A stretch of DNA of 64,000 bases from Abelmoschus esculentus. Taxonomy: Eukaryota; Streptophyta; Magnoliopsida; Malvales; Malvaceae. A program made the translations under genes and the position numbers. Every line of letters starts with the position of its first letter. The stretch's first letter is position 1. The notes below the pieces were generated by a model. That model was not told the origin of the DNA and ran no database searches. It worked only from the letters and a program-made list of their open reading frames with translations. Positions 1 to 15,235 of this stretch are shown one piece after another. The stretch covers positions 14,533,501-14,597,500 of the forward strand of contig JAUCBN010000011.1 of the NCBI GenBank assembly GCA_035048815.1, written 5' to 3'.

Positions 1-3000
1 AATTCGAACTGATTCTCAATAAAGGTCATTTAGACATGCACGTTTTAATCGCAACAAAACGACAATCAAAAGTTATTAAATTAAATTTTATGAGTTCAAA
101 TAGTTTGATTACGGGTTTTTGAACATAATTATACAGATTAATCAAAAATTTTCAGCTTTTTACTCAGTTAAAATTCGAATGGATTCGCTATACAACCCCT
201 TTAGACATACTCGTTTTAATCTTAACAAAAGGACAACCAAATATTATTAAATCAATTTTTATTAGTTCAAATATTTAATTATAGGCTTTTGAACAAAATT
301 ATACAGATTAATCTAATATCTTCAGCTTTTTACTCGGTTAAAATTCGAACAGATTCGCGATAAAGCCACTTTAGACATGCACTTTCTAATCGCAACTAAA
401 CGACAACCAAAAGTTATTAAATCAAATTTTATGAGTTCAAATTGTTAATTGTGGGTTTTAAACAAAATTATACAGATTAATCTCAATTTTTTAGCTTTTT
501 ACCTGGTTAAAATTCGAACTGATTCTCAATAAAGGTCATTTAGACATGCACGTTTTAATCGCAACAAAACGACAATCAAAAGTTATTAAATTAAATTTTA
601 TGAGTTCAAATAGTTTGATTATGGGTTTTTGAACATAATTATATAGATTAATCCAAAATTTTTAGCTTTTTACTCAGTTAAAATTCGAATGGATTCGCTA
701 TACAACCCCTTTAGACATGCTCGTTTTAATCTTAACAAAAGGACAACCAAATATTATTAAATCAATTTTTATTAGTTCAAATGTTTAACTATTGGCTTTT
801 GAACAAAATTATACAGATTAATCTAATATCTTCAGCTTTTTACTCTATTAAAATTCGAACTGATTCTCTATAAAGCCCCTTTAGACATGCACTTTCTAAT
901 CGCAACTAAACGACAACCAAAAGTTATTAAATCAAATTTTATGAGTTCAAATTGTTAATTTTAGACTTTTGAACAAAATTATACAGATTAATCTCCAATT
1001 TTTAGCTTTTTACTCGGTTAAAATTTGAACTGATTCACAATAAAGGTCATTTAGACATGCACGTTTTAATCGCAACAAAACGATGACGAAAAGTTATTAA
1101 ATCAAATTTTATGAGTTCAAATTGTTAATTATGGGCTTTTGAATATAATTATGTAGATTAATCTCAAATTTTCAGCTTTTTACTAGGTTAAAATTCGAAC
1201 GGTTTCTGAATAAAGGTCATTTAGACTTGCACGTTTTGATCGCAACAAAACGACAACTAAATGTTATTAAATCAATATTTATGAGTTCAAATAGTTAATT
1301 ATGGGCTTTTGAACATAATTATATAGATTAATCTCAAATTTTTAGCTTTTTACTCGGTTAAAATTTCAACGGATTCGCTATAAAGCCCTTTTAGACATGC
1401 ACGTTTTAATCGTAACAAAAGGACAACCAAATATTATTAAATCAATTTTTATTAGTTCAGATTGTTAATTATAGGCTTTTGAACAAAATTATATAGATTA
1501 ATCTAAAATTTTAAGCTTTTTACTCGGTTAAAATTCGAACCAATTCGCTATAAAGCCCCTTTAGACATGCACTTTCTAATCGCGACAAAACGACAACCAA
1601 AAGTTATTAAATCAAATTTTATGAGTTCAAATTGTTAATTGTGGGTTTTAAACAAAATTATACAGATTAATCTCAAATTTTTAGCTTTTTACCTGGTTAA
1701 AATTCAAACTGATTCTCAATAAAGGTCATTTAGACATGCACGTTTTAATCGCAACAAAACGACAATCAAAAGTTATTAAATTAAATTTTATGAGTTCAAA
1801 TAGTTTGATTACGGGTTTTTGAACATAATTATACAGATTAATCAAAAATTTTCAGCTTTTTACTCAGTTAAAATTCGAATGGATTCGCTATACAACCCCT
1901 TTAGACATACTCGTTTTAATCTTAACAAAAGGACAACCAAATATTAATAAATCAATTTTTATTAGTTCAAATATTTAATTATAGGCTTTTGAACAAAATT
2001 ATACAGATTAATCTAATATCTTCAGCTTTTTACTCGGTTAAAATTCGAACTGATTCTCTATAAAGCCCCTTTAGACATGCACTTTCTAATCGCAACTAAA
2101 TGACAGCCAAAAGTTATTAAATCAAATTTTATGAGTTCAAATTGTTAATTGTGGGTTTTAAACAAAATTATACACATTAATCTCAAATTTTTAGCTTTTT
2201 ACCTGGTTAAAATTCGAACTGATTCTCAATAAAGGTCATTAAGACATGCACGTTTTAATCGCAACAAAACGACAATCAAAAGTTATTAAATTAAATTTTA
2301 TGAGTTCAAATAGTTTGATTATGGGTTTTTGAACATAATTATACAGATTAATCCAAAATTTTCAGTTTTTTACTCAGTTAAAATTCGAATGGATTCGCTA
2401 TACAACCCCTTTAGACATGCTCGTTTTAATCTTAACAAAAGGACAACCAAATATTATTAAATCAATTTTTATTAGTTCAAATATTTAATTAAAGGCTTTT
2501 GAACAAAATTATACAGATTAATCTAATATCTTCAGCTTTTTACTCGGTTAAAATTCGAACTGATTCTCTATAAAGCCCCTTTAGACATGCACTTTCTAAT
2601 CGCAACTAAACGACAACCAAAAGTTATTAAATCAAATTTTATGAGTTCAAATTGTTAATTGTAGACTTTTGAACAAAATTATACAGATTAATCTCAAATT
2701 TTTAGCCTTTTACTCGGTTAAAATTTGAACTGATTCACAATAAAGGTCATTTAGACATGCACGTTTTAATCGCAACAAAACGATGACGAAAAGTTATTAA
2801 ATCAAATTTTATGAGTTCAAATTGTTAATTATGGGCTTTTGAATATAATTATGTAGATTAATCTCAAATTTTCAGCTTTTTACTAGGTTAAAATTCGAAC
2901 TGATTCTCAATAAAGGTCATTTAGACATGCACGTTTTGATCGCAACAAAACGACAACTAAATGTTATTAAATCAAAGTTTATGAGTTCAAATAGTTAATT

Positions 3001-3050
3001 ATGGGCTTTTGAACATAATTATATAGATTAATCTCAAATTTTTTGCTTTT
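1..3050 (+). repeat. 1.70-kb (10-monomer) higher-order repeat, about 1.8 copies
   Basis: Monomer-specific variants recur at an offset of exactly 1700 bp: starts at 1, 1022 and 1192 match 1701, 2722 and 2892. Private variants such as CGATGACGAAAAG (near 1081 and 2782) follow the same offset. Inside the unit a trimer of about 510 bp is itself duplicated (1, 172, 342 versus 511, 682, 852). Similarity to the unit fades just after about 3050. Confidence 0.85.
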
Positions 3051-4370
3051 TAATCGGTTAAAATTCAAACTGATTCTCAATAAAGGTCATTTAGACATGC
3101 ACATTTTAATCGCAACAAAACAACAAACAAAAGTTATTAAATCAAATTTTATGAGTTTAAATTGTTAATTATGGGCTTTTGAATATAATTATATAGATTA
3201 ATCTAAAATTTTTTAAATTTTTACTCAGTTAAAATTATTACTGATTCTCAATAAAGGTCATTTAGACATGCACGTTTTATTCGAAACAAAACGATAACCA
3301 AAAGTAATTAAATCAAATTTTATGAGTTCAAATTGTTAATTACGGACTTCTGAACATAATTATATAGATTAAACTCAAATTTTCAGTTTTTTACTCGTTT
3401 AAAATTTGAATGTATTTGCTATAAAGCCCCTCTAGACATGCACGTTTTAATCGCAACAAAACGCCAACCAAAAGTTATTAAATCAAATTTTATGAGTTCA
3501 AATTGTTAATTATGGACTTTTGAACATAATTATACAGATTAATCTAAAATTCTCAGCTTTTTACTCGGTTAAAATTATTACTGATTCTCAATAGAGGTCA
3601 TTTAGACAAACACGTTTTAAACGCAACAAAACGGCAATCGAAAGTTCTTAAATCAAATTTTTTGAGTTCAAATTGTTAATTATGTTCTTTTGAACATAAT
3701 TATACGGATTAATCTCAAATTTTCAGCTTTTTACTCGGTTAAAATTGAACTGATTCTCAATAAAGGTCATTTACACATGCACGTTTTAATCGCAACAAAA
3801 CGATAACCAAATTTTATTAAATAAAATTTTATGAGTTCAAATAATTAATTATAGGCTTTTGAACATAATTATACAGATTAATCTCAAATTTTCAGCGTTT
3901 TACTCGGTTAAAATTCGTACGGATACGCTATAAAGCCCCTTTAGACATGCACGTTTTAATCGTAAAAAAAGGACAACCAAAAGTTATTAAATAAAATTTC
4001 ATGAGTTCAAATAGTTAATTATGGTTTTTTGAACATAATTATACAGATTAATCTACATTTTTCAGCTTTTCACTCAGTTAAAATTCAAATAGATTCTCAA
4101 TAAAAGCCATTTAGACATGCACATTTTAATCGCCACGAAACGACAACCAAAAGTTATTAAAGAAAATTTAATGAGTTTGAATTGTTAATTATGGGCTTTT
4201 TAATATAATTATACGGAATAATCTCAAATTTTTCAGCTTTTTACTCGGTTAAATTTGAACGGATTCGCTATCAAGCCCCTTTAGACATGTAGGTTTTAAT
4301 CACAACAAAACGACAACCAAATATTATTTAATCAATTTATATTAGTTCAAATAGTTAATTATAGGCTTTT

Positions 4371-7300
4371 TACTCGGTTAAAATTCGAACAGATTCGCTA
4401 TAAATCCCCTTTAGACATGCACGTTTTAATCGCAACAAAACGACAACCAAAAGTTATTAAATCAAATTTTATGAGTTTAAATTTTTAATTATGGGATTTT
4501 AAACAAAATTATACAAATTAATCTCAAATTTTCAGCTTTTCACTCGGTTAAAATTTGAATTGATTCTCAATAGAGGTCATTTAGACATGCACATTTTAAT
4601 TACAACAAAATGACAACCAAAAGTTATTAAATCAAAGTTTATGAGTTCAAATAGTTAATTATGGGCTTTTGAACATAATTATATAGATTAATCTCAAATT
4701 TTCAGCTTTTTACTCGGTTAAAATTCGAACAGATTCTCAATAAAGGTCATTTATACATGCACGTTTTAATCGCAACAAAACTACAACCAAAAGTTATTAA
4801 ATCAAATTTTATGAGTTCAAATTATTAATTATGGGCTTTTGAACAGAATTATACAGATTAATCTAAAATTTTCAGCTTTTTACTCAGTTAAAATTTGAAC
4901 ATATTCGCTATAAAGCCCCTCTAGACATGCACGTTTTAATCGCAAAAAAACGACAACCAAAAGTTATTAAATCAAATTTTATGAGTTCAAATTTTTAATT
5001 ATGGGCGTCTGAAAAAAATTAGACAGATTAATCACAAATTTTCAGCTTTTTACTCGGTTAAAATTCGATCGGATTCTCTATAAAGCCCCTTTAGACATGC
5101 AAGTTTTAATCGGAACAAAATGACAACCAAAAGTTATTAAATCAAATTTTATGAGTTCAATTTGTTAATTACGGGATTTTGAACATATTTATACAGATTA
5201 ATCTCAAACTTTCAGCTTTTTACTCGGTTAAAATTCGAACGGATTCGTTATAAAGCCCCATTAGACATACACATTTTAATCGCTAAAAACGACAACCAAA
5301 AGTTATTATATCAAATTTTATGAGTTCAAATAGTTTAATTATGTGCTTTTGAACATAATTGTATAGATTAATCTCAAATTTTACGCTTTTTACTCAGTTA
5401 AAATTCGAACTGATACTCAATAAAGACCATTTAGACATGCACATTTTAATCGCCACGAAACGATAACCAAAAGTTATTAAATCAAATTTTATGAGTTTAA
5501 ATTGTTAATTATGGGCTGTTAAACAAAATTATACAGATTAATCTCAAATTTTCAGCTTTTCACTCGGTTAAAATTCGAACAGATTCGCTATAAAGCCCCT
5601 TTAGACATGCACGTTTTAATCGCAACAAAACGACAACCAAAAGTTATTAAATCAAATTTTATGAGTTTAAATTGTTAGTTATGGGCTTTTAAACAAAATT
5701 ATACAAATTAATCTCAAATTTTCAGCGTTTCACTCGGTTAAAATTTGAATTGATTCTCAATAGAGGTCATTTAGACATGCACGTTTTAATTGCAACAAAA
5801 TGACAACCAAAAGTTAATAAATCAAAGTTTATGAGTTCAAATAGTTAATTATGGGCTTTTGAACATAATTATACAGATTAATCTCAAATTTTCAGCTTTT
5901 TACTCGGTTAAAATTCGAACTGATTATCAATAAAGGTCATTTAGACATGCACGTTTTAAACGCAACAAAACTACAACCAAAAGTTATTAAATCAAATTTT
6001 ATGAGTTCAAATCATTAATTATGGGCTTTTGAACATAATTATATAGATTAATCTAAAATTTTCAGTTTTTTACTCAGTTAAAATTTGAACATATTCGCTA
6101 TAAAGCCCCTCTAGACATGCACGTTTTAATCGCAAAAAAATGACAACCAAAAGTTATTAAATCAAATTATATGAGTTCAAATTTTTAATTATGGGATTTT
6201 GAAAAAAATTAGACAGATTAATCACAATTTTTCAGCTTTTTACTCGGTTAAAATTCGAACGCATTCGCTATCAAGCCTCTTTAGACATGCACGTTTTAAT
6301 CGAAACAAAATGACAACTAAAAGTTATTAAATCAAATTTTATGAGTTCAAATTTTTAATTATGGGATTTTGAACAAAATTAGATAGATTAATCTCAAATT
6401 TTCAGCTTTTTACTCGGTTAAAATTCGAACGGATTAGCAATAAATCTCATTTAGACATGCACCTTTTAATCGCAACAAAACGACAACCAAAAGTTATTAA
6501 ATCAAATTTTATGAGTTCAATTTGTTAATTATGAGATTTTGAACATAATTACACAGATTAATCTCAAATTTTCAGCTTTTTACTCGGTTAAAATTCGAAC
6601 GGATTCGTTATAAAGCCCCTTTAGATATGCACGTTTTAATCGCAAAAAACGACAACCAAAAGTTATTAAATCAAATTTTATGAGTTCAAATAGTTTAATT
6701 ATGTGCTTTTGAACATAATTATACAAATTAATCTCAAATTTTCAGCTTTTTACTCGGTTAAAATTCGAACGGATTCGCTATAAAGCCCCTTTAGACATGC
6801 ACGTTTTAATCGCAAAAAACGACAACAAAAAGTTATAAATCAAATTCTATGAGTTAAATTTGTTAATTATGGGATTTTGAGCATAATTATACAGATTAAT
6901 CTCAAATTTTCAGCTTTTTACTCGGTTGAAATTCGAACAGATTAGCTATAAAGCCCCTTTAGACATGCACGTTTTAATCTTAACAAAACGACAACCAAAT
7001 ATTATTAAATAAATTTTTATAAGTTCAAATAGTTAATTATAGGCTTTTGAACAAAATTATACAGATTAATCTAAAATTTTCAGCTTTTTACTCGGTTAAA
7101 ATTCGAACGGGTTCACTATAAAGCCCCTTCAGACATACACGTTTTAATCGCAACAAAACGACAACCAAAAATTATTAAATCAAATTCTATGAGTTAAATT
7201 TGTTAATTATGGGATTTTGAGCATAATTATACAGATTAATCTTAAATTTTCATCTTTTTACTCGGTTAAAATTCGAACAGATTCACTATAAAGCCCATTT

Positions 7301-9100
7301 AGACATGCACGTTTTAATCGCAACAAAACGACAACCAAAAGTTATTAAATCAAATTTTATGAGTTTAAATTGTTAATTATGGGCTTTTAAACAAAATTAT
7401 ACAAATTAATCTCAAATTTTCAACTTTTCACGCGGTTAAAATTTGAATTGATTCTAAATAGAGGTCATTTAGACATGCACATTTTAATTGTAACAAAATG
7501 ACAACCAAAAGTTATTAAATCAAAGTTTATGAGTTCAAATAGTTAATTATGGGCTTTTGAACATAATTATACAGGTTAATCTCAAATTTTCAGCGTTTTA
7601 CTCGGTTAAAATTCGAACAGATTCTCAATAAAGGTCATTTAAACATGCACGTTTTAATCGCAACAAAACTACAACCAAAAGTTATTAAATCAAATTTTAT
7701 GAGTTCAAATTATTAATTATGAGCTTTTGAACATAATTATACAGATTAATCTAAAATTTTCAGCTTTTTACTCAGTTAAAATTTGAACATATTCGCTATA
7801 AAGCCCCTCCAGACATGCACGTTTTAATCGCAAAAAAACGACAACCAAAAGTTATTAAATTAAATTTTATGAGTTCAAATTTTGAATTATGGGCGTCTGA
7901 AAAAAATTAGACAGATTAATCACAAATTTTCAGCTTTTTACTCGGTTAAAATTCGATCGGATTCTCTATAAAGCCCCTTTAGACATGCACGTTTTAATCG
8001 GAACAAAACGACATCCAAAAGTTATTAAATCAAATTTTATGAGTTCAATTTGTTAATTACGGGATTTTGAACATAATTATACAGATTAATCTCAAACTTT
8101 CAGCTTTTTACTCGGTTAAAATTCGAACAAATTCGTTATAAAGCCCAATTAGACATGCACGTTTTAATCGCTAAAAACGACAACCAAAAGTTATTATATC
8201 AAATTTTATGAGTTCAAATAGTTTAATTATGTGCTTTTAAACATAATTGTACAGATTAATCTAAATTTTACGCTTTTTACTCTGTTAAAATTCGAACTGA
8301 TTCTCAATAAAGACCATTTAGACATGCACATTTTAATCGCCACGAAACGACAACCAAAAGTTATTAAATCAAATTTTATGAGTTTAAATTGTTAATTATG
8401 GGCTTTTAAACAAAATTATACAGATTAATCTCAAATTTTCAGCTTTTCACTCGGTTAAAATTCAAACAGATTCGCTATAAAGCCCCTTTAGACATGCACG
8501 TTTTAATCGCAACAAAACGACAACCAAAAGTTATTAAATCAAATTTTATGAGTTTAAATTGTTAATTATGGGCTTTTAAACAAAATTATACAAATTAATC
8601 TCAAATTTTCAGCTTTTCACTCGGTTAAAATTTGAATTGATTCTCAATAGAGGTCATTTAGACATGCACGTTTTAATTGCAACAAAATGACAACCAAAAG
8701 TTAATAAATCAAAGTTTATGAGTTCAAATAGTTAATTATGGGCTTTTGAACATAATTATACAGATTAATCTCAAATTTTCAGCTTTTTACTCGGTTAAAA
8801 TTCGAACTGATTATCAATAAAGGTCATTTAGACATGCACGTTTTAAACGCAACAAAACTACAACCAAAAGTTATTAAATCAAATTTTATGAGTTCAAATC
8901 ATTAATTATGGGCTTTTGAACATAATTATATAGATTAATCTAAAATTTTTAGTTTTTTACTCAGTTAAAATTTGAACATATTCGCTATAAAGCCCCTCTA
9001 GACATGCACGTTTTAATCGCAAAAAAACGACAACCAAAAGTTATTAAATCAAATTATATGAGTTCAAATTTTTAATTATGGCTTTTGAAAAAAATTAGAC
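4371..9100 (+). repeat. Segmental satellite duplication, 2.89 kb apart, with internal 7-monomer repeat
   Basis: Block 4371-6215 recurs at 7258-9100 (offset about 2887 bp, 17 monomers). Rare variants are shared: a monomer starting TTCGATCGGATTCTC (5065, 7948), one with CGCTAAAAACGAC (5281, 8169), and AAATTATATGAG near the end of both blocks. Within each block a 7-monomer unit of 1190 bp is repeated (4381 and 5571; 7260 and 8451). The 1.04 kb between the blocks is unduplicated satellite. Confidence 0.75.
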
Positions 9101-12100
9101 AGATTAATCTCAAATTTTATGCTTTTTACCCGGCTAAAATTCGAACAGACACGATATAAATCCCCTTTACACATGCACGTTTTAATCGCAACAAAACGAC
9201 AACCAAAAGTTATTAAATCGAATTTTATGAGTTCAAATTATTAATTATGGGCTTTTGAACAATATTATACAGATTAATCTCAAATTTTCAGCTTTTTACT
9301 CGGTTAAAATTCGAACGGATTCGCTATAAAGCCCGTTTAGATATGCACGTTTTAATCGCAAAAAACGAAAACCAAAAGTTATTATATCAAATTTTATGAG
9401 TTCAAATAGTTTAATTATGGGCTTTTGAACATAATTATACAGATTAATCTCAAATTTTCAGCTTTTTACTCGGTTAAAATTCGAACGGATTCGCTATAAA
9501 GCCCCTTTAGACAGACACATTTTAATCGCAAAAAACGACAACCAAAAGTTATTAAATCAAATATTATGAGTTCAAATAGTTTAATTATGGGATTTTGAAC
9601 ATAATTATATAGATTAATCTAAAATTTTCAGCTTTTTACTCGGTTAAAATTTGAATTGATTCACATTTTAATCGCAATAAAATTATTTAGACATGCACGT
9701 TTTAATCACAACAAAACGACAACCAAAAGTAATTAAATCAAATTTTATGAGTTCAAATTGTTAATTATGGACTTCTGAACATAATTATACAGATTAATCT
9801 CAAATTTTTAGTTTTTTACTCAGTTAAAATTATACCCCTCTAGACATGCACGTTTTAAACGCAAAAAAAAGACAACCAAAAGTTATTAAATCAAATTTTA
9901 TGAGTTCAAATTTTTAATTATGGGCTTTTGAACAAAATTAGACAGATTAATCTCAAATTTTCAGCTTTTTACTCGGTTAAAATTCGAACGGATTCGCTAT
10001 AAAGCCCCTTTAGACATGCACGTTTTAATCGCAACAAAACGATAATCAAAAGTTATTAAATCAAATTCTATGAGTTCAAATTTTTAATTATGGGCTTTTG
10101 AACAAAATTAGACAGATTAATCTCAAATTTTAAGCTTTTTACTCGGTTAAAATTCGAACACATTCGCTATAAAGCCCCTTTAGACATGCACGTTTTAATC
10201 GCAACAAAACGACAACCAAAAGTTATTAAATCAAATTTTATGAGTTCAAATTGTTAATTATGGGCTTTTGAACAAAATTAGACAAATTAATCTCAAATTT
10301 TAAGCTTTTTACTCGGTTAAAATTCGAACACATTCGCTATAAAGCCCCTTTAGACATGCACGTTTTAATCGCAACAAAACGACAACCAAAAGTTATTAAA
10401 TCAAATTTTATGAGTTCAAATTGTTAATTATGGGCTTTTGAACAATATTATACAGATTAATCTCAAATTTTTAGCTTTTTACTCGGTTAAAATTCGAACG
10501 GATTTGATATAAAGCCCCTTTAGATATGCACGTTTTAATCGCAAAAAACGACAACCAAAAGTTATTATATCAAATTTTATGAGTTCAAATAGTTTAATTA
10601 TGGGCTTTTGAACATAATTATATTGATTAATCTAAAATTTTCAGCTTTTTACTCGGTTAAAATTCGAACGGATTCGCTATAAAGCCCCTTTAGACAGGCA
10701 CATTTAAATCACAAAAAACGACAACCAAAAGTTATTAAATCAAATTTTATGAGTTCAAATAGTTTAATTATGGGCTTTTGAACATAATTATACAGATTAA
10801 TCTAAAATTTTCAGCTTTTTACTCTTTTAAAATTTGAATGGATTCGCTATACACCCACTTTAGACATGCAAATTTTAATCATAAGAAAACGACAACCAAA
10901 TATTATTAAATCAATTTTATTAGTTCAAATAGTTAATTATAGGATTTTGAACAAAATTATACAGATTAATCTAAAATTTTCAGCTTCTTACTCGGTTAAA
11001 ATTTGAACTGATTCGCGATATAGCCCCTTTAGACATGCACTTTTTAATCGCAACAAAACGGCAATCGAAAGTTATTAAATCAAATTTTTTGAGTTCAAAT
11101 TTTTAATTATGGGCTTTTGAACATAATTATACAGATTAATCTCAAATTTTTAGCTTTTTACTCGGTTAAAATTCAAATTGATTCTCAATAAAGGTCATTT
11201 AGATTTTCACGTTTTAATCGCAACAAAACGACAACCAAAAGTTATTAAATCAAATTTTATGTGTTCAAATTGTTAATTATGGGCTTTTGAACATAATTAT
11301 ACAGATTAATCTAAAATTTTCAACTTTTTACTCAGTTAAAATTCGAACGGATTCTCAATAAAGGTCATTTAGACATGCACGTTTTAATTGCAAGAAAACG
11401 ACAATCGAAAGTTATTAATCAAATTTTTTGAGTTCAAATTGTTAATTATGGGCTTTTGAACATAATTAAACATATTAATCTAAAATTTTAAACTTTTTAC
11501 TCGGTTAAAATACGAACGGATTCTCAATAAATGTCATTTAGACATGCACGTTTTAATTGCAACAAAACGGTAATCGAAAGTTATTAAATCAAATTTTTTA
11601 AGTTCAAATTGTTAATTATGGGCTTTTGAACATAATTAAATAGATTAATCTAAAATTTTTAGCTTTTAACTCGGTTAAAATTCGAACGGATTCTCAATAA
11701 AGGTCATTTAGACATGCACGTTTTAATCGCAACAAAACGACAATCAAATATTATTAAATCAAATTTTATGTGTTCAAATTGTTAATTGTGGGCTTTTTAA
11801 CATAATTATACAGATTCATCTCAAATTTTCAGCTTTTTACTTGGTTAAAATTCGAACGGATTCTCAATAAAGGTTATTTAGACATGCACGTTTTAATTGC
11901 AACAAAACGGCAATCGAAAGTTAATAAATCAAATTTTTTGAGTTCAAATTGTTAATTATGGGCTTTTGAACATAATTATACGGATTAATCTCAAATTTTC
12001 AGCTATTTACTCAGTTAAAATTCGAACTGATTCTCAATAAAGGTCATTTAGACATGCACATTTTAATCGCAACAAAACGACAACCAAAAGTTATTAAATC

Positions 12101-14751
12101 AAATTTTATGTGTTGAAATTGTTAATTATGGGATTTTGAACATAATTATACATATTAATATAAAATTTTCAACTTTTTACTTTGTTAAAATTCAAACGGA
12201 TTCTCAATAAATGTCATTTAGACATGCACATTTTAATCGCAACAAAACGACAACCAAATGTTATTAAATCAAATTTTATGTGTTCAAATTATTAATTATG
12301 GGCATTTGAACATAATTATACAGATTAATCTCAAATTTTCAGCTTTTTACTAGGTTAAAATTCGAACTGATTCTCAATAAAGATCATTTAACAAGCACGT
12401 TTTAATCGCAACAAAACGGCAATCGAAAGTTATTAAATCAATTTTTTTGAGTTCAAATTGTTAATTATGGGCATTTGAACATAATTATATAGATTAATCT
12501 CAAATTATTAGCTTTTTACTCGATTAAAATTCGAACTGATTCTCAATAAAGGTCATTTAGACATGTACGTTTTAATCGCAACAAAACGACAACCAAAAGT
12601 TATTAAATCAAATTTTATGTGTTCAAATTGTTAATTATGGGCTTTTGAACATAATTATACAGATTAATATAAAATTTTCAACTTTATACTCGGTTAAAAT
12701 TCGAACGGATTCTCAATATAGGTCATTTAGATATGCGCGTTTTAATCGCAACCAAACGGAAAATCGAAAGTTATTAAATCCAAGTTTTTTGAGTTCAAAT
12801 TCTTAATTATGGGATTTTGACCATAATTATATAGATTAATCTAAATTTTCAGCTTTTAACTCGGTTAAAATTCGAACGGATTCTCAATAAAGGTCATTTA
12901 GACATGCACGTTTTAATCGCAACAAAACGACAATCGCAATAAAACGACAATCAAATATTATTAAATCAATTTTTATTAGTTCAAATAGTTAATTATAGAC
13001 TTTTGAACAAAATTATACAGATTAATCTAAAATTTTCAGCTTTTTACTCGGTTAAAATTTGAACTGATTCGCTATAAAGCCCCTTTAGACATACACTTTT
13101 TAATCGCAACAAAACGACAACCAAAAGTTCCTAAATCAAATTTTATAAGTTCAAATTGTTAATTGTGGGCTTTGAACAAAATTATACAGATTAAACTCAA
13201 ATTTTTAGCTTTTTACTCGGTTAAAATTCGAACAGATTCTCAATAAAGGTCATTTAGACATGCACGTTTTAATTGCAACAAAACGACAACCAAAAGTTAT
13301 TAAATCAAAGTTTATGAGTTCAAATAGTTAATTATGGGCTTTTGAACATAATTATATAGATTAATCTAAAATTTTCAGCTTTTTACTCGGTTAAAATTCG
13401 AACTGTTTCTCAATAAAGGTCATTTACACATGCACGTTTTAATCGCAACAAAACGACAATCAAAAGTAATTAAATCAAATTTTATGAGTTCAAATTGTTA
13501 ATTATGGGCTTATGAACATAATTATACAGATCATCTCAAATTTTCAGTTTTTTACTCGGTTAAAATTTGAACGTATTCGCTATAAAGCCCCTCTAGACAT
13601 GCACGTTTTATTCGCAAAAAAACGACAACCAAAAGTTATTAAATCAAATTTCATGAGTTCAAATAGTTAATTATGGGCTTTTAAACATAATTATACAGAT
13701 TAGTCTCAAATTTTCAGCTTTTTACTCGGTTAAAATTTGAACTGATTCGCTATAAAGCCCCTTTATACATACACGTTTTAATCGCAATAAAACGACAATC
13801 AAATTTTATTAAATCAAATTTTATGAGTTTAAATTTTTAATTATGGGCTTTTGAATAAAATTAGACAGATTAATCTCAAATTTTCAGCTTTTTACTCGGT
13901 TAAAATTCGAACACATTCGCTATAAAGCCCCTTTAGACATGCACGTTTTAATCGCAACAAAACGACAACCAAAAGTTGTTAAATCAAATTTTATGAGTTC
14001 AATTTGTTAATTATGGGCCTTTGAATATAATTATACAGATTAAACTAAAATTTTCAGCTTTTTAATCTGTTAAAATTTGAACAGATTAGCTATAAAGCCC
14101 CTTTAGACATGCAGGTTTTAATAGTAACAGAACAACAAACAAATATTATTGTATCAATTTTTATTAGTTCAAATAGTTAATTATAGGCTTTTGAACAAAA
14201 TTATACAGATTAATCTCAAATTTTCAGATTTTTTACTCGGTTAAGATTCGAACGGTTTCGCTATTAAGCCCCTTTAGACATACACGATTTAATCGTAACA
14301 AAAGAACAACCAAAAGTTATTAAATCAAATTCTATGGTTCAGTTTGTTAATTATGGGCTTTTTAACATAATTATACAGATTAATCTAAAATTTTCAGCTT
14401 TTTACTCGGTTGAAATTCCAACGGTTTCGCTATAAAGTCCCTTTAGACATGCACGTTTTCATCATAAAAAACGACAACCAAAAGTTATTAAATTAAATTT
14501 TATGAGTTCAAATAGTTTAATTATGAGCTTTTGAACAAAATTATACAAATTAATCTAAAATTTTCAGCTTTTTACTCGGTTAAAATTCGAACGGTTTCGC
14601 TATAAAGCCCCTTTAGACATTCACATTTTAATCACAAAAAACGACAACCAAAAGTTATTAAATCAAATTTTATAAGTTCAAATAGTTTAATTATGGGCTT
14701 TTGAACAAAATTATACAAATTAATCTAAAATTTTCAGCTTTTTACTCGGTT

Positions 14752-15235
14752 AAAATTATTACTGATTCTCAATAAAGGTCATTTAGACATGCACGTTTTA
14801 ATCGCAACAAAACGACAACCAAAAGTAATTAAATCAAATTTTATGAGCTCAAATTGTTAATTATGGGCTTCTGAACATAATTATACAGATTAATCTAAAA
14901 TTTTCAGCTTTTTACTCGGTTAAAATTATTACTGATTCTCAATAAAGGTCATTTAGACATACACGTTTTAATCGCAACAAAACGACAACAAAAAGTAATT
15001 AAATCAAATTTTATGAGTTCAAATTGTTAATTATGGGCTTCTGAACATAATTATACAGATTAATCTAAAATTTTCAGCTTTTTACTCGGTTAAAATTATT
15101 ACTGATTCTCAATAAAGGTCATTTAGACATACACGTTTTAATCGCAACAAAACGACAACCAAAAGTAATTAAATCAAATTTTATGAGTTCAAATTGTTAA
15201 TTATGGGCTTCTGAACATAATTATATAGATTAATC
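14752..15235 (+). repeat. Run of three near-identical monomers
   Basis: Three consecutive 170-bp monomers start near 14752, 14922 and 15092. All share the rare AAATTATTACTGATTCTC start, AAAAGTAATTAAATC and GGGCTTCTGAACAT. They differ at only a few positions, so this looks like a recent single-monomer amplification next to the gypsy insertion. Confidence 0.75.
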
